A program made the position numbers and the translations under genes. Below the pieces are notes generated by a model that worked only from the letters and a program-made list of their open reading frames with translations, searched no databases and was not told the origin of the DNA. DNA of 16,701 nt from Actinomycetes bacterium. GTDB taxonomy: Bacteria; Actinomycetota; Acidimicrobiia; Acidimicrobiales; Palsa-688. Location: the NCBI GenBank assembly GCA_021808425.1, contig JAKBBS010000061.1, positions 1-16,701 on the forward strand, written 5' to 3'. Of the stretch, positions 1 through 6,952 are shown piece by piece (positions within the stretch are counted from its first letter, which is position 1; each line of letters starts with the position of its first letter).

Positions 1-498
1 GTCCTCCCCTCGGAGCTGGTCGTAGTCGACCTCGACGCAGTCGATACCCCGGGCCCTGGCAACGACCTGGGCCTGCGGCTTGATCTGCTGCGCCACGAAG
101 ATACCCCGCACCGGCCGGAGCCGGCCGTCGAGGTCGAGACGTTCCAGGTACCGAGCCAGTTGTTCGACACCGTCGATCTCCCCGCGACGCTTGATCTCGA
201 TGGCTACGGCCCCGCCATTCGCGTCCCGGCAGAGGAGGTCGACGGGCCCGATGTCGGTCGGGTACTCGCGGCGGACCAGCTTCAACCCGTCGGCGACCAC
301 CTCGGGACGGGCGGCGAGTAGCTCCTGCAGGTGGGCTTCGACGCCGTCCTTCTGCAGGCCCGGCTCCTGTCCCATCTCGTGCTCGATTTCGAGGTGGACC
401 TCCTCGATGGTGATCGTGAGCGTCTCCCCCTTGGAGTTGCTCACCACCCACCGACCGGCCTCGAAATGCAGCTGGCAGGGTGGGGTCATCCAGTTGAG
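1..498 (-). pseudogene. nucS: host nucS, C-terminal part cut off by the element
   Basis: This is the distal part of the host mismatch-specific endonuclease gene NucS/EndoMS, read on the minus strand. From the junction it encodes [15 protein letters not shown], then the linker and the nuclease domain, with the PVDLL aspartate and the AIEIKRR Glu-x-Lys motif of the NucS catalytic site. It runs to the window edge, so the last few codons (after QLRGED) lie outside. It aligns without indels to 11792-12289, the same part of the element's own nucS, with roughly nine bases in ten identical by eye. The N-terminal 47 codons are 12 kb away at 12472-12609, so no normal start remains. An internal ATG at 489 could at most give a protein without the N-terminal domain, and no ribosome site is visible before it. 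I read it as inactivated by insertion; in the excised state it would be repaired. Confidence 0.9.
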
Positions 499-518
499 AG
501 AAAGGATTGTATAAACCC
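479..518. other. attL: attL (host-element left junction)
   Basis: Host nucS sequence CATCCAGTTG is followed by AG (497-498) and then element sequence AGAAAGGATTGTATAAACC. The AG is the only sequence common to both junctions at the break point, as expected for the two-base crossover of a large serine recombinase. The exact outer limits of the site are not visible from sequence. Confidence 0.75.
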
Positions 519-543
519 GCCCTAGCGCCGTACGATTGCACCG
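507..543 (+). promoter_or_regulatory. candidate leaderless promoter of the integrase
   Basis: A -10-like TACGAT (531-536) lies exactly 6 bases before the GTG at 543, with TTGTAT (507-512) 18 bases further up as a weak -35. No Shine-Dalgarno sequence precedes the GTG. The start would therefore coincide with the first transcribed base. The -35 overlaps the right arm of attP, so bound integrase could shut its own promoter; that is inference. Confidence 0.45.
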
Positions 544-1988
544 TGACCGCGATCGAAGCAACCCCGATCCCCGCCGCTGCGCTCTACCTGCGCATCTCCA
601 AGGACGACCTCGGCGACGAGCTGGGTGTGGCCCGCCAGAGGAAAGATTGTCTTCGGCTCGTCGAGGACCGAGGCTGGCGGGTGTTCGAGACCTACCAGGA
701 CAACGACATCAGCGCCTCCGAGCGATCGAAGAAGGCCAGGCCGGCGTTCAGGCGGATGATGGATGCGGTCCGGACGGGAAGCGTGGACGTCATCGTCGGA
801 TGGGACCTCGACAGGATCACCCGCCGGCCGGCCGAGGCCGAAGAGATGTGGAAGCTGCTCCTCGACGTGGGCCACGTGCGGGTGGTCACTGTTAGCGGGG
901 ACGATGTCGACCTGGCCACCGGGGACGGGCTGCTCGTCGCACGCATCAAGATGGCGGTGGCCGCCGAGGAGATCAGGAAGATGTCGCAGCGAATCCGACG
1001 GAAGCATTTGGAGCTGGCGCAAGACGGCAAGCCGGTCGGGCTCGGGGCCGCCCAGCCGTTCGGCTACAAGCCCGGGGGGATGGAGGTCAACGAGGATGAG
1101 GCCGCCCTTCTTCGTCGAGCGGGCGAGGATGTGCTCGCAGGGGTGCCGGTGACGGCCATCGCCCGAGAATGGAACGAGCAGGGCGTCCGGTCGCCGTTCC
1201 CGCGCAAGACCACGAACGGCTGGAGGGCCGAGTCCGTGCGGGCCCTGCTGGTGTCCCCACGCCCCGCCGGGCTTCGCCGTCACAGCCCCGGCAACGGTCC
1301 GGTGGTCGAGTATCCCGCCGTCTGGCCGGCGATCATCGACAGGGCGACCCACGATCGGCTCGTGGCAGCCCTGAGCGCCGGACGGGGCAAGGGCGCTCCC
1401 CGCCGAAGGTCGCTCCTGACGGGCCTGGTCCGCTGCGGTCGGTGCGGCGAGGTCATGACGAGGGACTCCAAGGACGGGCGGCCCTATCTGAGATGTCGGG
1501 CCGGGGCGGGCCGGCCGGGCTGTGGGCGCAACGGGATGGCCGCCGAGCAGGTTGAGAACGCTGTCGTGCGCAGGGTGTTCGCCCATGTGGAGGAACGGGC
1601 TGCTGCGGGCGTCGAGGCGGCCATGGCGGCCGGGATGAACGACGAAGCGGCCCAGGTGGCCACCGAGCTGGCCCAGGCCGAGCGGTTCAAGCTGACCTTG
1701 GCCGAGCAGATGGCGGTCCGCGGGGACTTCGACGACGCCGAACTGGCTGTAATGCGCAAGGCCAACCGCGACCGGATCGGAGTCCTGCGGGGCCGCCTCG
1801 AAGAACTGACGGCGACATCGACGATGCGCCGCTGGGACAGCCTCGCCGCCTTCGAGGACGAGTGGATGCGATCAGACACGGACCGGCGGTGGGGGCTTCT
1901 GCGGTCGATCATCGACTCCGTACAAGTTCGCCCCTACGAAGGCCGCCGAGGAGACCTTGAGCGGGTTGCAGTCGACTTCCACAAATAG
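543..1988 (+). CDS. int: large serine integrase
   Basis: This protein would catalyse integration of the element into nucS by cutting both sites through a serine-DNA link. The N-terminal resolvase domain starts YLRIS (catalytic Ser about residue 19, with Arg two residues before) and contains [11 protein letters not shown] and the long helix after it. A recombinase domain follows (about residues 150-270, with FGYKPGG). A zinc ribbon comes next (CGRCG near residue 298 and a second Cys pair near 317-325), then a charged coiled-coil stretch of roughly residues 340-430. The length of 481 residues fits the family. The frame is open from a TTG at 507, but I prefer GTG 543 because the resolvase homology starts shortly after it and a promoter sits right before it. 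It lies just inside attL, the usual place for such a gene. A partner directionality factor is not obvious. Confidence 0.95.
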   Translation: MTAIEATPIPAAALYLRISKDDLGDELGVARQRKDCLRLVEDRGWRVFETYQDNDISASERSKKARPAFRRMMDAVRTGSVDVIVGWDLDRITRRPAEAEEMWKLLLDVGHVRVVTVSGDDVDLATGDGLLVARIKMAVAAEEIRKMSQRIRRKHLELAQDGKPVGLGAAQPFGYKPGGMEVNEDEAALLRRAGEDVLAGVPVTAIAREWNEQGVRSPFPRKTTNGWRAESVRALLVSPRPAGLRRHSPGNGPVVEYPAVWPAIIDRATHDRLVAALSAGRGKGAPRRRSLLTGLVRCGRCGEVMTRDSKDGRPYLRCRAGAGRPGCGRNGMAAEQVENAVVRRVFAHVEERAAAGVEAAMAAGMNDEAAQVATELAQAERFKLTLAEQMAVRGDFDDAELAVMRKANRDRIGVLRGRLEELTATSTMRRWDSLAAFEDEWMRSDTDRRWGLLRSIIDSVQVRPYEGRRGDLERVAVDFHK

Positions 1989-2200
1989 TGAATTCCTCAA
2001 TAGGCATATACCCCGGTATATCTCAGCCCGAATGAAGAGTGCTTCTAAGTAGCCGACTTTTCAGGGTATTGTCTGATTGACAACCTAAAAGACGAAGTCG
2101 AACCTAGCCGGATCGACGCTGGTCCGCCCGAGACCCTAGAGGCCGGGAACCGCAGCGAGGACGGGCGACAGGGCGCACCTCAAGAGAGGCGTGTTCAGCC
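1989..2200. promoter_or_regulatory. intergenic control region before the RHH gene
   Basis: This gap holds the near-palindrome ATATACC-CC-GGTATAT (2006-2021). It also holds a perfect inverted repeat TTGTC-TGATT-GACAA (2069-2083) that overlaps a -10-like TATTGT (2068-2073) and a consensus-like -35, TTGACA (2077-2082). A ribosome site AGAGAGG (2183-2189) precedes the next gene. These look like an operator and promoter for the 2201-3653 operon, but which hexamers are used cannot be told by eye. Confidence 0.45.
2006..2021. repeat. palindromic motif, copy 1 (ATATACCCCGGTATAT)
   Basis: The arms ATATACC and GGTATAT flank a CC centre. The core TATACCCCGGTAT recurs at 6699-6711 and, inverted, at 10498-10510, all inside the element. 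A 13-base match in three places within 12 kb of GC-rich DNA is unlikely by chance. It is a candidate operator for an element or helper regulator. Confidence 0.6.
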
Positions 2201-2548
2201 ATGTCCAAATCAGCATCCGGTACCAAAAGGGGCGGCCGGCCACCGCTAGGCCCTGGATACCAGGGACGCGCTCCGGAGCTGCGCGTTCCCTTCCCTCCAG
2301 CGACACTCGCAGCCGTCAATGAGGCGGCCAAGGCCGAGGGACAGTCCCGAGCGGCGTTCGTGCGGGATGCCGTGACTCAGCGGCTCGATAGGGAGCAATG
2401 CCTTCCGCCCGAATGGCGCGTTACCGACGACGACCGACGACTCCTCCAAGCCGATTATCAACGGGCTGGAATCGACCTGGCCTCAGAGGACCTCCAGCTC
2501 GTTGCAGTGATAGTGACCTTCCTCGGGCCGAAAGAGCGCTCCGCGTGA
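2201..2548 (+). CDS. ribbon-helix-helix DNA-binding protein
   Basis: The 115-residue protein has a basic N-terminal tail (KRGGRPP, AT-hook-like). It is followed by a typical ribbon-helix-helix pattern at about residues 25-63: strand ELRVPFP, helix ATLAAVNEAAKAEG, helix SRAAFVRDAVTQRLDRE. Such proteins bind operators as dimers and act as repressors or accessory factors; here it could control the element's early genes or assist excision (inference). The rest, with WRVTDDDRRLLQADY, is not recognised. The ATG has AGAGAGG 11 bases upstream. It is the first gene of an operon: its stop TGA overlaps the next GTG (GTGA at 2545-2548). The near-palindromes in the upstream gap are natural candidates for its binding site. 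Confidence 0.75.
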   Translation: MSKSASGTKRGGRPPLGPGYQGRAPELRVPFPPATLAAVNEAAKAEGQSRAAFVRDAVTQRLDREQCLPPEWRVTDDDRRLLQADYQRAGIDLASEDLQLVAVIVTFLGPKERSA

Positions 2549-2733
2549 CCCGACAGGACACTCCGAACAATGCCAAGAAGCCTCCGCCCGAGGACTGGAA
2601 CCGGTTCGTCACGCGAAGGGCGGCGGAGAAGGCCGCGGCGGCGAAGGAGCGCCGGCTGGCCCGGGAGCGCAAGGCCCGAAAGAAGCGCCACGACATGGAG
2701 ACATACCGACTCCTCGTGGAGGGCGGCGGATGA
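2545..2733 (+). CDS. small basic helical protein
   Basis: A 62-residue protein of unknown function. It begins at GTG 2545, overlapping the stop of the RHH gene, and ends in an ATGA overlap with the next gene, so it is probably translated by coupling. The middle (residues about 20-50) is an Ala/Arg/Lys/Glu-rich helix, RRAAEKAAAAKERRLARER, followed by more Lys and Arg. A nucleic-acid-binding or coiled-coil role is possible. By size and place it could be a directionality factor or a helper of the neighbouring putative replication protein, but there is no motif to prove either. Confidence 0.6.
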   Translation: MTRQDTPNNAKKPPPEDWNRFVTRRAAEKAAAAKERRLARERKARKKRHDMETYRLLVEGGG

Positions 2734-3653
2734 GCCCGCCCGGACGCGGGAGAGCCGGGCCGTGCGCTGGCCCGGCTCCCGAGGTTCATCATCACCACGA
2801 CGACGGCGACGAACCCAATGGTAGCTACCGGCAGCGACAGGAGACGCCGTTCTCGATGCCATCACGTTCGATCCGCCGGATGTTGCGCTGCGGCGAGTGC
2901 TTCCGGCTGTGGTGCTTCCTCGACGAGTCCCAGCGAGAGCGGAACGCTCCTGTCCGAGGGTCCCGCGCCGTCGAGCACGAACTGGGCTGGCAGCCGAGGA
3001 CGGCCCAGAAGCATCTCCGGCATCTCGCCGACGTCGGTCTGGTCCGGTTGGATCCGGAGCCGGCCTACGGCGGAGGTTGGAGCGACACCCGCTTCGTGGT
3101 CGCTCACAGCCCGGCCCGGGGACGTCACGGCACACCCCGCGAATTGGACGGCGTATGGGAGAAGCCGAAGCCAAGGTGGCGGAACCCGTCGAACCTCGCC
3201 CACCTGACGAACGCTCGGCGCGACGCGCCCAGCGTCGACGACTCCGGGCCCGGACCGGCCGAAGAGACCGCACTCTCCGAACGCTCGGCGCGACGCGCTA
3301 CCAAACAAGGCGCGTCGCGCTACCAAACAAGGCGCGACGCGACGAGCGTTCGGGCGATCCCTATCTCTTCTGACTCTCTTGGCGTGGCCCGCACCTCACC
3401 TGAGTGCCAGGAAGGCGGGCAGGCGAAGCAGGCCAGCCAGGCCGACCACCACCACGGCCAGGCCCTCACCGACCCGCCCAGAGACCACTTCCCCCCCGCC
3501 GACGTGACATCGCCCCGCGATGTCACAAAGCGAGCCGCCAGGCGAGCGCCTAGCGGGCTGGAGCCACGCGACGCGGTGATCCCGACCAACGGAAACCTCG
3601 CCCACAGCTACGAGCCCTACCAGTACAACCCCACCGACGCCGAACCCTTCTGA
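2730..3653 (+). CDS. winged-helix protein, putative replication initiator
   Basis: A 307-residue protein in the same operon (ATGA overlap). Residues about 45-125 look like a winged helix-turn-helix: a helical lead-in, RAVEHELGWQPRTAQKHLRHLA as the helix-turn-helix, then VGLVRLDPEP and the wing. This layout is common in phage and plasmid replication proteins. The rest (about 130-307) is low-complexity, rich in Arg, Ser, Pro and Ala, and probably disordered. The DNA that encodes this disordered part holds 21-bp direct repeats, an inverted copy of one of them and a 10-bp-stem hairpin (3208-3527). The arrangement resembles lambda O, where the origin lies inside the initiator gene. The initiator role is inference; a transcription regulator is the alternative. 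The start at 2730 rests on the ATGA overlap; the first 40 residues look non-conserved. Confidence 0.6.
   Translation: MSPPGRGRAGPCAGPAPEVHHHHDDGDEPNGSYRQRQETPFSMPSRSIRRMLRCGECFRLWCFLDESQRERNAPVRGSRAVEHELGWQPRTAQKHLRHLADVGLVRLDPEPAYGGGWSDTRFVVAHSPARGRHGTPRELDGVWEKPKPRWRNPSNLAHLTNARRDAPSVDDSGPGPAEETALSERSARRATKQGASRYQTRRDATSVRAIPISSDSLGVARTSPECQEGGQAKQASQADHHHGQALTDPPRDHFPPADVTSPRDVTKRAARRAPSGLEPRDAVIPTNGNLAHSYEPYQYNPTDAEPF
3208..3352. repeat. iteron-like repeats, candidate origin inside the putative initiator gene
   Basis: A 21-bp sequence beginning CGAACGCTCGGCGCGACG is repeated exactly at 3208-3228 and 3278-3298, 70 bp apart. A second 21-bp repeat containing CTACCAAACAAGG, with CGCGC and GCGCG ends, occurs at 3294-3314 and 3316-3336 (period 22). 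An inverted copy of the first, CGAGCGTTCG, follows at 3343-3352. The 70- and 22-bp periods are not multiples of three, so the repeats fall in different codon phases and are not protein repeats. That points to a DNA-level function such as initiator binding. Confidence 0.6.
3505..3527. repeat. perfect hairpin, 10-bp stem with 3-base loop
   Basis: GTGACATCGC, loop CCC, GCGATGTCAC. It lies within the coding sequence of the winged-helix protein, 150 bp after the iteron-like repeats. It could be part of the same origin or bind a dimeric regulator. It has no T-run, so it does not look like an intrinsic terminator. Confidence 0.5.
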
Positions 3654-3790
3654 CCCCCCAACAGGGAGACCCGACCATGACCACCCGCCACGCCACCCTG
3701 AACGACGGAAAACAACCCCCTGCCAAGCCTGACCTAAACGCGCCCGCGGTCGCGCTCGGCTGGGTCGGCCGGAACGATGCGCGGCCTACC

Positions 3791-3816
3791 GTAAACGTTT
3801 GCGACGATTCGTTTAC
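3791..3816. promoter_or_regulatory. 26-bp inverted repeat, candidate recombinase site or operator
   Basis: GTAAACG, 12 bases, CGTTTAC: perfect 7-bp arms. It lies 31 bp before the small serine recombinase gene and overlaps that gene's likely -35. The size is close to the roughly 28-bp dimer sites of resolvases and invertases, which often sit next to and control their own gene. Confidence 0.5.
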
Positions 3817-3847
3817 ACCGCAGGTCAGCCGCCCTAAAGTGGTCGGA
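3812..3847 (+). promoter_or_regulatory. candidate leaderless promoter of the small recombinase
   Basis: -35-like TTTACA (3812-3817), 17 bases, -10-like TAAAGT (3835-3840), then 6 bases to the ATG at 3847. No Shine-Dalgarno sequence is present. The spacing from -10 to start is the same as at the integrase gene. Confidence 0.5.
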
Positions 3848-4545
3848 TGCGATTGGTCGCCTACATCCGGGTCAGCAGCGACGGACAGCTCGACGCCTTC
3901 GGGCCGGACACCCAGAAGGACGCCATCCGGGCCTGGGCGAAGGAGCATCGGCACCAAGTGGTCCACTGGTGCACCGAGGCCGTCAGCGGCAAGACGGACC
4001 ACCTCGACCGGCCCGGCTTCAACTGCGCCGTGGAGGAGATCAAGGCGAAGCGGGCGGACGGGCTGGTCGTGCTCCATCCGGACCGGCTGGCCCGGCAGTT
4101 GCACATCCAGGAGGCGGCCCTCGCCTACGTGTGGAAGCTCGGCGCGACGGTGTTCGCCGTGTCGGGCGGGGAGATCAAGCAGGACGATCCTGACGACCCG
4201 ATGCGGACATTCATCCGCCAGGTGCTCGGCGCTGTGGCCGAGTACGAGCGGTCGATGGTCGAGAAGCGGATGCGGGACGGCCGGAAGACCAAGGCTGCCA
4301 CCGGCAAGAAAGCGGTCGGCCAGTACGCCTACGGGACGCGGGCTGTGGGCAAGGGCCGGGATCGTGACGCCGGCCCTGACGACGGCGAGCAGGCCGCTGT
4401 GCGCCGGATCGTCGACCTGCGGGGCGAGGGCCGGTCGTATCGTGAGGTCGCTGCCGTCCTTGACGCCGAGGGGTTGCGTCCTCGTCGGGCTGCGAGCTGG
4501 TCGGCCATGTCGGTCAGGAACGTGGCGGTGCGAGCCGGGGTGTGA
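3847..4545 (+). CDS. small serine recombinase (resolvase/invertase type)
   Basis: A second site-specific recombinase, 232 residues. The resolvase domain fills about residues 1-140: AYIRVS with the catalytic Ser at residue 10 and Arg at 8, then HPDRLAR, and the dimer helix around AEYERSMVEKR. The C-terminal part has VGQYAYG and a helix-turn-helix-like tail (SYREVAAVLDAEGL) related to the start of the recombinase domain, but no zinc ribbon and no long coiled coil. It is far shorter than the integrase, so the chemistry is probably resolution or inversion rather than integration. It could resolve multimers of a replicating circular form, with the inverted repeat at 3791-3816 as its site (inference). 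It has its own likely promoter and ends 15 bp before the terminase genes. Confidence 0.88.
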   Translation: MRLVAYIRVSSDGQLDAFGPDTQKDAIRAWAKEHRHQVVHWCTEAVSGKTDHLDRPGFNCAVEEIKAKRADGLVVLHPDRLARQLHIQEAALAYVWKLGATVFAVSGGEIKQDDPDDPMRTFIRQVLGAVAEYERSMVEKRMRDGRKTKAATGKKAVGQYAYGTRAVGKGRDRDAGPDDGEQAAVRRIVDLRGEGRSYREVAAVLDAEGLRPRRAASWSAMSVRNVAVRAGV

Positions 4546-4560
4546 CCGTGGGGGTTGGCT

Positions 4561-5136
4561 GTGACCGGCCAGCCGGCGAGGGGCTATAAGTGGCGGGATG
4601 CCTGGCCGGGCAACGACCTGGCCCTCAAGCACGGGGCGTGGTCTGACCGTCGGGTAGGTCCTCTCGCGGCCGAGCTGACGGCCGAGCTGGCCGAGACCGC
4701 GCCGTGGACGTCCCGGCCTGCCTTCCGGGCGACGGTGGCGGCCTGGGCTCGGGTGGAGGCTCGGGTGCGGCTGGTCTCGGACTGGCTTGACACGGTCGGC
4801 GACCTCGACGAGCAGGGCAGACCTCGCCCGGCGACGGTGCTCCTCGACCGGCTGGAGGCCAGGGCCGGGAAGCTCAGGGCTGCGCTTGGTCTCGACCCGG
4901 GCAGCCTGGCCAGGTTGATGGCGACGGTGTCGGCGGTCCGCCGGTCTGAGGCTGCGGCGCTGGGCGGGGATCCGCTCGACGGTGTGCTGGCCGAGTTGAT
5001 GGCGGAGTCCCGGGCTGCGCTGACGCCCGCTGAGCGGCCGCTGGGGCCCGGGGTGATGGATCGACGCGCCCCGGCCCTTGGGACGGCTGAGGCGGCGGCT
5101 GGCGGGGCTGTGGTCGAAGGTGAGGGGGCGTCGTGA
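4561..5136 (+). CDS. putative terminase small subunit
   Basis: A 191-residue, mostly helical protein directly before the terminase large subunit, with a GTGA overlap. The opening, GNDLALKHGAWSDRRV, is typical of small subunits that recognise packaging DNA in actinobacterial phages and prophages. The middle holds Ala/Arg-rich helices (AAWARVEARVRLV, LDRLEARAGKLRAALG). The tail is Gly/Ala-rich. GTG 4561 follows GGGGG at 4550-4554 with good spacing, so I prefer it to the TTG at 4555. The identification rests on position and composition as much as on sequence. The subunit would set which DNA is packaged and so would be central to any hijacking of a helper's capsids. Confidence 0.7.
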   Translation: MTGQPARGYKWRDAWPGNDLALKHGAWSDRRVGPLAAELTAELAETAPWTSRPAFRATVAAWARVEARVRLVSDWLDTVGDLDEQGRPRPATVLLDRLEARAGKLRAALGLDPGSLARLMATVSAVRRSEAAALGGDPLDGVLAELMAESRAALTPAERPLGPGVMDRRAPALGTAEAAAGGAVVEGEGAS

Positions 5137-6656
5137 GCCCGAATCCGATGGATGTGCTGATGGCGTTGCCGGTGGATGATCGCCACACGTGGGGTGAGAC
5201 GGCGGCACCTTGGCAGATAACGGACGCGGCGGCGATCTTCGACCAGTCGGGACCCCGGAATCATCTGCGGACCCTGCCTCGCGGCGGGCGGAAGTCGACC
5301 GATGCGGCTGCGTCGGGGGTATCGCTTCACTTGACGCAGGCACCGCTCGGGGCGACGTCCTATGTGATTGCCTCCGACGCCGATCAGGGCGGCCTGCTGT
5401 TGGACACCGTCCGAGGGTTCTTGCTGCGCCGGCCGGCTCTCAAGCAGGTGATGCGGGTCGAGAGCCGCCGGGTGCTGTTCCTCAGGGACCGTGAGGTTCG
5501 TTCGACCATTACCGTACTGCCCGCTGATGAGCCCGGAGCGTTCGGCTTGCGACCATTTCTGACCATCTGCGACGAGTTGGCGGTTTGGCCGTCGACTCCC
5601 GCGGCGCAGGGCATCTGGGCGGCGATTGTCAGCGCGCAGCCGAAGGTACCGGGAAGCAGACTGGTGGTGGTCACGTCGGCAGGCAGCCCGTCGCACTGGT
5701 CGTACCGGGTGGTGGAGCACGCCCGCAGTTCTCCTGCTTGGCGTTGCTCCGAGATCGAGGGGCCCCTCGATTGGGTGTCGGAGGAGGAGCTAGCCGAGCA
5801 GCGGGCCCTTCTGCTGCCGGCCGTGTTCGAGCGTCTCCACTTGAACCGCTGGAGCGAGGGCCCCGAGAAGCTCACCACCCGGGATGACGTCCTGGCCTGC
5901 GTCGATCACCCTCCGGAACCGCTCGAACCGGTCCGCGGCCGCTCCTACGTCGTCACCCTCGACGCCGGCTTGACCGACGACAGGTGCGTGGCTGTGGTCG
6001 CTCACGCCGACGACGGCCGAGTGATCGTCGACAGGCTGCAAGTCTGGCAGGGCTCCCGTCAGGCCCCGGTGCAGCTCGACACGGTCGAGCAGTGGGTGAG
6101 GATGGCGCACCGGGCGTATTTCCGGCCGCCGGTGCTCGCCGATCCGTGGCAGACCCAGTCGATGCTGCAACGGTTGAACGCCTCCGGGGTGCGGGCCAGG
6201 CCTTTCGTGTTCTCCTCGACCAGCGTTGGCCGCTTGGCGGCCAGCCTCTACCGGGCGTTGCGCGACCGCCGGCTCGGACTGCCCGACGATCCCGACCTGA
6301 TCGACGAGCTGTGCACCGTCCGGCTCCGCGAGACCGCCCCCGGCCAGTTCAGGTTGGACCACGACTCCGGCCGTCACGACGACCGAGCCGTGGCCATCGC
6401 CATGGCCGTCAACCACTTCGACGACAAGCCGGCCGGGGCAGCGACCGTGTCCAACCCCGCCGGCCGAAGGATGCCGCCGTCACAGATCGTCAGGCCCGGC
6501 GCGGACATCGGATTCGCAGGTGCCTCCGGCCGTGGCGGCGAGACAGGTCGCCGCATCGCCCGCCGGTCGCAGCAGGCCCGCATCATGAAGATGCAAGGCC
6601 TTCGCGGAGCCCCGCCCGGCAGCTTCAAGCCGCCCCAGGAAGGCCCCCGATCATGA
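5133..6656 (+). CDS. terminase large subunit
   Basis: This is the DNA-packaging motor and nuclease, 507 residues. The N-terminal ATPase has a Walker-A-like LPRGGRKST (residues 48-56), a Walker B FLTICDE (142-148) and a coupling motif VVTSAGS (179-185). The C-terminal RNase H-like nuclease shows acidic residues at TLDAGLTDD (Asp 277), LADPW (Asp 337) and HDDRAVAIAMA (Asp 416/417). All key residues are present and the length is normal, so it looks functional. It starts at GTG 5133 inside the stop of the small subunit and its stop overlaps the whiB start (ATGA 6653-6656). The expected next gene, a portal, is missing. Confidence 0.92.
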   Translation: MSPNPMDVLMALPVDDRHTWGETAAPWQITDAAAIFDQSGPRNHLRTLPRGGRKSTDAAASGVSLHLTQAPLGATSYVIASDADQGGLLLDTVRGFLLRRPALKQVMRVESRRVLFLRDREVRSTITVLPADEPGAFGLRPFLTICDELAVWPSTPAAQGIWAAIVSAQPKVPGSRLVVVTSAGSPSHWSYRVVEHARSSPAWRCSEIEGPLDWVSEEELAEQRALLLPAVFERLHLNRWSEGPEKLTTRDDVLACVDHPPEPLEPVRGRSYVVTLDAGLTDDRCVAVVAHADDGRVIVDRLQVWQGSRQAPVQLDTVEQWVRMAHRAYFRPPVLADPWQTQSMLQRLNASGVRARPFVFSSTSVGRLAASLYRALRDRRLGLPDDPDLIDELCTVRLRETAPGQFRLDHDSGRHDDRAVAIAMAVNHFDDKPAGAATVSNPAGRRMPPSQIVRPGADIGFAGASGRGGETGRRIARRSQQARIMKMQGLRGAPPGSFKPPQEGPRS

Positions 6657-6952
6657 CCGAAGCCCATCTACCCGGGTATGGAACGGTCGGTCTCGGCCTA
6701 TACCCCGGTATACGTCCGGCTTGGCATCGGAAGGCCAACTGCCGAGACCTCAACCCGGCCCTGTTCTACCCGGAGCGCGGCGAGTCGGTGAGCGAAGCCA
6801 AAGAGGTGTGCCGGGCCTGCACGGTCCGCCCCGACTGCCTGGAGTACGCCCTTGCCAACGGCGAGAAGTTCGGGATTTGGGGAGGGCTCAGCGAACGGGA
6901 ACGCCGGATCGCCCGTCGGGAACGTCGAGATCAGCAGAAGGAGGCTTCGTGA
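6653..6952 (+). CDS. WhiB-like iron-sulfur transcription factor
   Basis: A 99-residue WhiB-family protein. Four cysteines at residues 30, 53, 56 and 62 (C-x22-C-x2-C-x5-C) would bind a [4Fe-4S] cluster. GIWGG (74-78) and the basic tail RRIARRERR complete the family signature. WhiB proteins bind the main sigma factor. Phage copies such as WhiB of mycobacteriophage TM4 are known to interfere with host WhiB2 and with superinfection. A role here in switching late genes or host functions is inference. It overlaps the terminase stop and the next gene by 4 bp each. The DNA encoding LYPGI carries one copy of the element's palindromic motif (6699-6712). Confidence 0.92.
   Translation: MTEAHLPGYGTVGLGLYPGIRPAWHRKANCRDLNPALFYPERGESVSEAKEVCRACTVRPDCLEYALANGEKFGIWGGLSERERRIARRERRDQQKEAS
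6699..6712. repeat. palindromic motif, copy 2 (TATACCCCGGTATA)
   Basis: This copy has the same core as the motifs at 2006 and 10498. It lies inside the whiB coding sequence, about 240 bp before the next start codon. Being both coding and conserved at DNA level suggests a binding site. Confidence 0.55.

Noticed and set aside
80..514. Plus-strand frame at the left edge, with a near-copy at 11982-12374
   Set aside because: Both are antisense to nucS; their similarity only reflects the nucS duplication.
522..1586. Long minus-strand frame opposite the integrase
   Set aside because: It is a shadow of the integrase gene in high-GC DNA; His/Pro/Arg-rich without motifs.
3677..4564. Plus-strand frame of 295 codons with GGGAG before its ATG
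   Set aside because: From 3847 on it is read out of frame through the serine recombinase and gives Ser/Arg-rich low-complexity sequence. The ribosome site is tempting, but no more than a short peptide before 3847 would be plausible.
3550..5343. 597-codon open frame on the minus strand
   Set aside because: It lies opposite the small recombinase and the terminase small subunit, both with clear family features. The product is Pro/Arg-rich and without motifs, a common shadow in high-GC DNA.
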